A DNA stretch of 13,164 nucleotides from Methanobacteriota archaeon (GTDB lineage: Archaea; Thermoplasmatota; Poseidoniia; Poseidoniales; Poseidoniaceae), in NCBI GenBank assembly GCA_009936765.1, contig JAACDL010000108.1, forward strand, positions 1 to 13,164, read 5' to 3'. Below the pieces are notes generated by a model, which saw only the letters and a list, made by a program, of their open reading frames with translations, was not told the origin of the DNA and ran no database searches. Below, in pieces: positions 8,113-13,164 of this stretch. A program made the translations under genes and the position numbers. The stretch's first letter is position 1. Each line of letters opens with the position of its first letter.

Positions 8113-8832
8113 TTACTGTATCGAGAATCTCTGGTCTGCAGAGTTCCATAGAATTGGAGAGTATCCTAATCTGTGATGAGTGTGACGCATTTTGATTACA
8201 CCTATCTTTCGTGTAATGTCGTCTCCAACTCTGTCCATAGTTAGATGCATTACTCCGTCTGAAAGGTAATCTTCAACGCCATACTCTCCGAATTGTTTGT
8301 GGTCTTCACCGGTCATTTCACAGATGAAGAAAGAAGTAAGCTCTAATCTTCGACATGCTTCGAATAAACGGAATATTTCATCACGAGGGTTTTCCATCTT
8401 AGTCAGTGTAAAGAATGCTCCTAGAGAGTCGAATACTAGTAACTCGAATCCAATAGATTGGCGGTAAGAAGTAAGTTGTTTGATCAATTGGCCCATCCAA
8501 TCGATACGGTTGCTCATACCTTGTTCATCTAATTGAACGCGCAAATCGGATAAATCGATGATAGCGATGCGGTTACGGACTCGTGGGTCGTCAACGTTCA
8601 TGCCCATATTGGACATGTGAGATCTAAGGGAATCCTTACCCTGTTCTAGTGTTACATAGATTCCGCTTGTCTCGCCGTACAGAACAGCGTTATACAATAG
8701 AGAAAATGTAACGGAAGATTTCATTGCACCTGACTGTCCAGCAACTATGCAAATGTGCCCCTGCGGTATACCACCTTGCATATTTTCATCTAATCCTGCG
8801 ATGTGTGTTGGAATCCTTTCTATGTCACTCAC
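8113..8832 (-). CDS. Single-domain KaiC/RecA-like ATPase
   Basis: This 239-residue protein belongs to the KaiC-like RecA-fold ATPases common in archaea, whose members serve in signalling, archaellum assembly (ArlH) or recombination. It shows the family entry motif THIAGLDENMQGGIPQG (9-25), a P-loop GQSGAMKSS (32-40) with Lys38, a Walker B strand LLVFD (Asp135), YVTLEQ near the usual catalytic Glu position (Glu63), VEDYLSDGVMHL (186-197) and the C-terminal KMRHTHH (214-220), matching the KMRgtxH motif. The P-loop is odd: Met replaces the Gly normally before the Lys. Only one KaiC domain is present, and no sensor domain or DNA-binding part is attached. The start is GTG at 8832-8830; an in-frame stop at 8841-8839 rules out a longer form, and the next Met (18) would destroy the entry motif. 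Its stop abuts the glmS stop. The precise role is unknown. Confidence 0.92.
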   Translation of the reverse strand: MSDIERIPTHIAGLDENMQGGIPQGHICIVAGQSGAMKSSVTFSLLYNAVLYGETSGIYVTLEQGKDSLRSHMSNMGMNVDDPRVRNRIAIIDLSDLRVQLDEQGMSNRIDWMGQLIKQLTSYRQSIGFELLVFDSLGAFFTLTKMENPRDEIFRLFEACRRLELTSFFICEMTGEDHKQFGEYGVEDYLSDGVMHLTMDRVGDDITRKIGVIKMRHTHHRLGYSPILWNSADQRFSIQ

Positions 8833-8839
8833 GTCGTCT

Positions 8840-8852
8840 CACCGGTACGGTG
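8840..8852. repeat. Short hairpin CACCG-GTA-CGGTG between divergent genes
   Basis: Five base pairs close a GTA triloop in the 63-base gap between the divergent KaiC-like and Maf genes. It is the third intergenic GTA-loop hairpin in the window, but its arms differ from the CCCGTAGGG pair. It lies 8-20 bases upstream of the GTG start on the minus strand and overlaps the in-frame stop that bounds that gene. It could be an operator-like dyad or chance. No TATA box was seen for either gene. Confidence 0.35.
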
Positions 8853-8895
8853 TAACAGCGATGTTCTCTTCAAGGTGACCCCCGAACGGCTTGAT

Positions 8896-9447
8896 ATGGG
8901 AATCTGGTTAGCGAGTGGTTCTGAGAGACGTTCTCAGATTCTCCGGGACAGGTACGGGGCCGTTCACGTCGAGGCATTACCAGATGTTGATGAGACTCCA
9001 CCAACGGGGTCTGTATCATCACAAGTACTAGCAATATGCCGTCGCAAGGCAGCAGCAGTTCCAATCGGCCATGGCTATAACGCAGTTTTAGTCGCCGATA
9101 CGATGGTTGGCGACCCCGATGATATCAATGCAGCCATGGGTAAGGCTACTGATGAATCGGGTGCTCTGTCCATGCTGAAACGACTTTCAGGTCGTCGTCA
9201 TCAAGTATGGTCTGCTACTGGTATCCAAATTTGTGGGGATTGGACTTTCTTCGTAGAATTTGCAATTGTGGAAGTAGATGAACTAACTATTGAAGAAATT
9301 GGTAATCTCATAGAATCCGGTTCATGGATTGGTAAAGCAGGTTCGTATGATTTAGCAGGAGATATGGGTAATCATGCAAGATTGATTGATGGCGATGAAC
9401 TTGCAGTGCTCGGATTTGCACCAAGTGCATTGAGGCTTCTCGATTAA
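8896..9447 (+). CDS. maf: Maf-family nucleoside triphosphate pyrophosphatase
   Basis: Maf proteins hydrolyse non-canonical or selected NTPs (dTTP, UTP, m7GTP and similar) to the monophosphate and pyrophosphate, a cytosolic house-cleaning role; some bacterial members affect septum formation. The 183-residue protein shows the N-terminal SGSERR loop (7-12), DVDET (30-34), the ADT motif with predicted catalytic Asp68, MGKATDESGALSMLKRLSGRRHQVWSATG (about 81-109, with Lys83) and the C-terminal SWIGKAGSYDLAG...IDGDELAVLGF. The usual Gln of the family's YxIQG segment is Leu-Ala here, so substrate class cannot be assigned. ATG 8896 places the SxSxRR loop directly at the N-terminus as in the family; an in-frame GTG at 8875 is a less likely alternative. 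It is divergent from the KaiC-like gene, and its stop overlaps that of the convergent membrane protein by four bases. Confidence 0.93.
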   Translation: MGIWLASGSERRSQILRDRYGAVHVEALPDVDETPPTGSVSSQVLAICRRKAAAVPIGHGYNAVLVADTMVGDPDDINAAMGKATDESGALSMLKRLSGRRHQVWSATGIQICGDWTFFVEFAIVEVDELTIEEIGNLIESGSWIGKAGSYDLAGDMGNHARLIDGDELAVLGFAPSALRLLD

Positions 9448-10763
9448 TCATCGATTGTAAATCCCGGGCCTTGTTCTGGATTTTTCAGGTATTGGTCGTA
9501 AAACATGGGAGATTTATGCCAGTCATCTAAACTAAAAATTACTTCTTTTATCCAATGCACTAATATCAGAACATATGACAAAGCATACACGCCGATTCCA
9601 ATTCTAGGATATTCAATAATAGTTTCACCAGTATACCAACTATTCATCATTGAATATGTTGTAATTATACTACCTATATTTAGTGACATAAATATTAACC
9701 AAGTTGTTTTTCTTCTATGGAGTGACAACCTTTTGTGGTCATCATGGAGGTAATTTACAAAGCCCCACAGTGCCTGCATTGCAAATCCAAAAATTAAGAT
9801 CCATCTGTAAAAAGACACCATACCACTCGTCGTGACAACCAAATCCATTTTTTCTAAGTAAGCGGATATACCGATAACAGGCAGCCAAAATAAAGATGCT
9901 AAAATCATCTTACTGTGGGGCTGTCTGTCAACTATTTGGTCGATGATTTTCTTAGGATTCAGTGCTATGAAAATGAACAGATATGGAAACATTGCTAGTG
10001 ACGCTGAGACTCTTTTTGAGATGTCTCCGTTTTCATATAAAGGAACTGAGATAATCGAGACGAGCATCAATATTAGCAACGTAGCAAATACTTTTCCGAG
10101 ATTATCTGAATCAATCAACTGCCAGTTTAATCGCCTGTTAAAGTGGGAAATAATCGTTGAAATAACTGCTAGTGGGATGAATAGGTCGAATATGACGGCT
10201 TCAGATAAATAAATCGAGAATTCATTGTCACGAGCAACCCAAGACAGCAGTGTAATCAGCCCTAAAATAGGTAAAATCATTCCAATAGCGTACGAAAAAG
10301 GACCTAATCTTTGTGAATCAACACCTCGACTTTTGAAGATCTTCAATGCAGGTGAGCCAAGTATAAACAGCGATGTTGCAAGGAGGGTAATCCCAATCGT
10401 CGCCATTGAGTAGAATATATCCTCGTCTCCAATCATTATTCCCAACATAATAGATAGTTGGCCCAGCATATTCATTCCGACATAACTTCGCATCAAGCCC
10501 TTATCGAATACTTTTACATCGTATATCAGAGGAAGTATACTGAATCCCAGGCCACAAATAATGCACATCATCCATCCAAGTCCAAGTTGAATTCTTAGAG
10601 CGTAACGAATATCTTCTGGATTTGAAATCAGGAATTCATTTCCAGTCGTGCCGACCCAAATCGCAGTGATTATGAAACAAATCTGCATTATTACGGCGGC
10701 AAGAATTAGGTCGACATATGAACCTGCAGCCAGATATTGAGCACTCGTACGCTCATCATCCAT
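9444..10763 (-). CDS. Uncharacterised 12-TM integral membrane protein
   Basis: This 439-residue protein is almost entirely membrane-embedded. About twelve hydrophobic helices can be counted, starting with VDLILAAVIMQICF near residue 19 and ending with a helix around YALSYVLILVHWI before a short charged tail (DDWHKSPMFYDQYL). The second and third helices (GLGFSILPLIYD followed by MNMLGQ) vaguely recall the helix 2-3 region of heme-copper oxidase subunit I-like proteins, but I see no paired membrane histidines that could bind heme or copper. A transporter or structural role is equally possible. I do not recognise the family. ATG 10763 is preferred over TTG 10808 because a TATA box sits 27 bases upstream, as expected for a leaderless archaeal transcript. 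It lies 51 bases after the SepF-like gene on the same strand and may be read both from that operon and from its own promoter. Confidence 0.82.
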   Translation of the reverse strand: MDDERTSAQYLAAGSYVDLILAAVIMQICFIITAIWVGTTGNEFLISNPEDIRYALRIQLGLGWMMCIICGLGFSILPLIYDVKVFDKGLMRSYVGMNMLGQLSIMLGIMIGDEDIFYSMATIGITLLATSLFILGSPALKIFKSRGVDSQRLGPFSYAIGMILPILGLITLLSWVARDNEFSIYLSEAVIFDLFIPLAVISTIISHFNRRLNWQLIDSDNLGKVFATLLILMLVSIISVPLYENGDISKRVSASLAMFPYLFIFIALNPKKIIDQIVDRQPHSKMILASLFWLPVIGISAYLEKMDLVVTTSGMVSFYRWILIFGFAMQALWGFVNYLHDDHKRLSLHRRKTTWLIFMSLNIGSIITTYSMMNSWYTGETIIEYPRIGIGVYALSYVLILVHWIKEVIFSLDDWHKSPMFYDQYLKNPEQGPGFTIDD

Positions 10764-10787
10764 TGGTAATGAACGAATCGTTCTAGG

Positions 10788-10793
10788 ATATAA
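10788..10793 (-). promoter_or_regulatory. TATA box (TTATAT) for the 12-TM protein gene
   Basis: On the minus strand TTATAT is centred about 27 bases upstream of the ATG at 10763. Archaeal TATA boxes are centred about 26-27 bases upstream of the transcription start, so transcription would start at or next to the ATG, giving a leaderless mRNA. No clear purine-rich BRE is visible just upstream. It supports ATG 10763 over TTG 10808, which lies upstream of the box. Confidence 0.5.
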
Positions 10794-10814
10794 TTGCTGA
10801 GTCTGCAATTTGCT

Positions 10815-11435
10815 TTACATCAGCAATGGGACTAATCCCAGGTCATTCCTGCCCTGGTCCATGGTAACATCTCTTCCTGGTACGAGTAGTAGTTTATCAG
10901 CATCATCAAGTGCGTATATGTCAATACCAAGTTCATCCCCCATTTGTTTGAGACTTCTTCTACATGCATTAGTCTGTGTATCCATATGAATTAGACCATT
11001 TAGGTCTACGATGATAGTATCTCCTCTGCGCATTCTATCCTCTATTTTCCTGAGAGGGAGACGATGCATTTTGTCAGGCTCAACATATCTCAATGCCCTA
11101 TCTGGGAAATCTGTAGACTTTGATGAATAGTTTGACAGGTCATGAAATGCCACTCCATCTGGTGTCACAGGGCCTGTCCATCCTTTGGGTAATGCCGATG
11201 AGTGTCGAATTGGCTTTGGTATTGGAATTGGCGCTGGTGCTGAGTTGACTGCCGGGACTTCAGTAGTTGTAATCTCAGTTGGTTGTGTAAGTGGCTCGTC
11301 GTCAGGGCTAACAATCGTAAGTTGTAGTCCTGGTGCTTCGGCCTTCTTAGCCTTCCTTTTCTTTGACTTTTTCATTGCCTCAGGAGGAGGTGCTTCAGGG
11401 TCAGGGAATCCAAAGAATTGCCAAAGTGTACCCAT
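10815..11435 (-). CDS. sepF: SepF-like cell-division protein (DUF552-type core)
   Basis: SepF anchors FtsZ to the membrane in many archaea and in Gram-positive bacteria. The 206-residue protein has the layout expected for it. A short hydrophobic, amphipathic N-terminus (MGTLWQFFGF) could be the membrane-targeting helix. A basic cluster (KKSKKRKAKK, 22-31) and a Pro/Thr-rich linker (about 35-80) follow, then a compact core (about 119-192). In the core, LRKIEDRMRRGDTIIVDLNGLI and GIDIYALDDADKLLLVP follow the SepF pattern of a helix, a central hydrophobic strand ending in Asp/Asn-Leu, and a second strand pair before a Pro. ALPKGWTG (81-88) contains an LPxGWT motif also present in the neighbouring surface protein. 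The ATG at 11435 lies 13 bases after the stop of that protein, so the two are probably co-transcribed. The assignment rests on pattern and hydrophobicity, not on an alignment; another DUF552 relative is possible. Confidence 0.68.
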   Translation of the reverse strand: MGTLWQFFGFPDPEAPPPEAMKKSKKRKAKKAEAPGLQLTIVSPDDEPLTQPTEITTTEVPAVNSAPAPIPIPKPIRHSSALPKGWTGPVTPDGVAFHDLSNYSSKSTDFPDRALRYVEPDKMHRLPLRKIEDRMRRGDTIIVDLNGLIHMDTQTNACRRSLKQMGDELGIDIYALDDADKLLLVPGRDVTMDQGRNDLGLVPLLM

Positions 11436-11448
11436 TATGTTTCACTGC

Positions 11449-13164
11449 TCAAATGTCCAAGTCGTCCAATAGATCGGCTAGGGCCTGCGATGCCTGTGTC
11501 GGTGCTGGTTCTTGAACCATCGTCTGATTGAGTAGTGATGGAGCCGGTTCTGTATAGGTCTGAGTTTGAACCGGTTCAGGTTGAGCATAAGCGGGTGCAG
11601 CTGCAGGTTGTGCATAAGATGGCTCAGGTGGTAAGCTCGCTAGGTATTGTTCACCATAGTATGACCATTGTTCCATGGTCCAACCTACTGGCAATCCTGC
11701 TGCAGGAATCGGTGGTCCGCTGCTGGCCATTTCGGCCGGTGCTGCAGGAATCGGTTCCTGAGTTTGAGCAGATGGATAATCCCATGCATAATCAGGCATT
11801 GATTTGGTTTCGATGATCTCAGAGTCACTTTCTCTTCCTCGTAGTAGAAGTAATGCAAGAAGAACAACCATTATCACTCCTAAAATTGAGACTGCTGCAG
11901 TTGTACTTGTCATCCCGAACAGACCTTCAGAAGGTTTCTCTTCTACTTCTACTACTACGGTTGCAATACTCTCTTTTCCATCGTCATCGATTACCGTGAG
12001 GTTAACGAAGAATTTGCCAGGTGTGTTGAACTTGATTGTGTAATTTTCGCCAAATCCATCTTGTGTTGCTCCAACTGTATTTGGGTCATCCCAGATAAAT
12101 TGCAAACTGGTTCTGTCGGTAGGTGAGTCGGACGAATCACTTCCGCTGAATGTAATAGAGTCTCCTTCAGTGATTACGAAACCATCTTCAGGTACGAATA
12201 TACTTGCAGCAGGGGGGCGATTTACGATTGTCACATCAATAGTAAATGAGTCTGTTGCGTTATCATCATCCCATACATTAGCAGTAACAGTTCGCAGACC
12301 TGGCGTAGTCCACGCATAAACAAGGTCTGCACCTTCAATATCACAGTCATCGGTTGCGATTCCGTTTTCATCGGAATCAATCGATACGATAAGGTCCCAG
12401 CAATATCGAAGTTCGTCAGCATCAGCAACATCTGTTGCAAATGCCCTTAAGTTCAAAATTTCATCTTCGAATAATGCTTGTTGAGCAGGTAGTGAATCAA
12501 GAACTGGTTCAATGTTGTTAACACGAACATATCCCATCACTTCTTCGCTTACTATTCCATCATTGTCTGTTACAAATGCTCTAATTGTGTGCAACCCAGA
12601 GTCACTCCAAGCAGCATTAATTGTGGAATCAGGCCCAGATGTAGTGACAGTCCAGTTTTGGTCGAGATCATCAGGGTACCAGGTGATGAGCAAACTCTCT
12701 TTGTCAGATAGTGTATCATCACCACTAATCTGCAGAGATGCAATTACATCCTCATTGATTGTCCAAGTCCCATCTTCTGCAGGAATGTAAGGGATTCCGT
12801 CGACAGTGAATAACATCTCTCCAATAGTTGGTGCTACATTCAGTACCTCATAGGTCAGTATATCTGAAACAGATGCGTTGTCATCATCTGTGACAACGAC
12901 TTCAATTTGGTGAACTCCTTCTTCCTCTGGATTGAAAGTACAGTAAGGTCCAAACAGCCCTTCATCACAAGCACTATCCGGCCATGTAATTGTTACATGT
13001 TGCCCAATAGGCGATACCGTGTCGATGTCTCCACTATCTGTTGCATTGAAGGTTATTGATTCACCTGCATTGACAGCAGGAGTAACCGTTGATAGGTTAA
13101 CATACGGGTCACGATTTAGAATTGTAGCATCCATTACCATCTCGACTTCATCAAGTTCATTATC
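11449..13164 (-). CDS. PKD-repeat surface protein with C-terminal anchor, 5' end beyond window
   Basis: This is the C-terminal part of a secreted, membrane-anchored protein; the frame is open through the right edge (DNELDEVE precedes the first visible Met), so the real start is outside. Numbered from that Met (13140), four PKD-like beta-sandwich domains cover about 13-101, 102-209, 210-308 and 309-402, with recurring HxIxVxVTDDDN-type endings. Cys58/Cys67 and Cys247/Cys266 could form disulfides. DSDENGIATDDCD (255-267) resembles a thrombospondin type 3 calcium loop. Seven extracellular N-x-S/T sequons are visible. The TM segment is about 414-433, followed by RGRE. The cytosolic tail is Pro/Ala-rich with two YAQP copies, a GLPVGWTMEQWSYYGEQYL motif (482-500) and an acidic end (LADLLDDLDI). 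No enzyme domain is seen; an adhesion or envelope role is likely. It leads a probable operon with the SepF-like gene. Confidence 0.9.
   Translation of the reverse strand, partial: DNELDEVEMVMDATILNRDPYVNLSTVTPAVNAGESITFNATDSGDIDTVSPIGQHVTITWPDSACDEGLFGPYCTFNPEEEGVHQIEVVVTDDDNASVSDILTYEVLNVAPTIGEMLFTVDGIPYIPAEDGTWTINEDVIASLQISGDDTLSDKESLLITWYPDDLDQNWTVTTSGPDSTINAAWSDSGLHTIRAFVTDNDGIVSEEVMGYVRVNNIEPVLDSLPAQQALFEDEILNLRAFATDVADADELRYCWDLIVSIDSDENGIATDDCDIEGADLVYAWTTPGLRTVTANVWDDDNATDSFTIDVTIVNRPPAASIFVPEDGFVITEGDSITFSGSDSSDSPTDRTSLQFIWDDPNTVGATQDGFGENYTIKFNTPGKFFVNLTVIDDDGKESIATVVVEVEEKPSEGLFGMTSTTAAVSILGVIMVVLLALLLLRGRESDSEIIETKSMPDYAWDYPSAQTQEPIPAAPAEMASSGPPIPAAGLPVGWTMEQWSYYGEQYLASLPPEPSYAQPAAAPAYAQPEPVQTQTYTEPAPSLLNQTMVQEPAPTQASQALADLLDDLDI

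Noticed and set aside
8803..8895. Longer Maf start at 8803
   Set aside because: It would overlap the KaiC-like gene start, and the family's SxSxRR loop should be near the N-terminus, as it is with ATG 8896.
13138..13140. ATG at 13140 as the true start of the PKD protein
   Set aside because: The frame stays open to the window edge with acidic PKD-linker-like residues, and no signal peptide follows this Met.
1..13164. CRISPR array, tRNA, rRNA, insertion sequence or prophage signals
   Set aside because: No regularly spaced direct repeats, cloverleaf-like segments, rRNA sequence, transposase or integrase motifs were seen on either strand.

Overview
The window (about 13.2 kb) looks like chromosomal DNA of a planktonic euryarchaeon, most likely Marine Group II (Candidatus Poseidoniales) or a close relative. 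This is inferred from gene content, not from a marker gene. The signs are a KaiC/RecA-like archaeal ATPase, a SepF-like division protein, very large secreted proteins built from CARDB and PKD domains with one C-terminal membrane anchor and a Pro-rich cytosolic tail, recurring CPxC zinc knuckles, very tight gene packing, and one clear TATA box placed for a leaderless transcript. No rRNA, tRNA, CRISPR array or insertion sequence was found. No stretch over 300 bases lacks a gene; the longest gap is 71 bases (1299-1369).

Layout. 1-332 (-): N-terminal part of an ABC-transporter ATPase cut by the left edge. 387-1298 (+): rhomboid intramembrane protease with a C-terminal zinc knuckle. 1370-6286 (+): a 1638-residue membrane-anchored subtilase with CARDB domains, a cytosolic Pro-rich repeat tail and a zinc ribbon. 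6292-8112 (+): glmS, five bases after the subtilase. 8113-8832 (-): single-domain KaiC-like ATPase, meeting glmS tail to tail with no gap. 8896-9447 (+): Maf nucleotide pyrophosphatase. 9444-10763 (-): 12-TM membrane protein whose stop overlaps the Maf stop. 10815-11435 (-): SepF-like protein. 11449-13164 (-): PKD-repeat surface protein whose N-terminus lies beyond the right edge.

Two groups deserve attention. The first is rhomboid-subtilase-glmS: two membrane proteases of different chemistry sit next to each other, both carry CPIC-type zinc knuckles on the predicted cytosolic side, and two CCC-GTA-GGG hairpins lie between them. This invites a model of two-step surface proteolysis, with GlmS supplying amino sugar for glycosylation of sequon-rich surface proteins. 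The second is the leftward group of PKD surface protein and SepF-like protein, 13 bases apart, both carrying an LPxGWT motif in Pro/Ala-rich segments; this may link the cell surface to the division machinery. Both models are inference. The enzyme and domain assignments rest on motifs visible in the translations.
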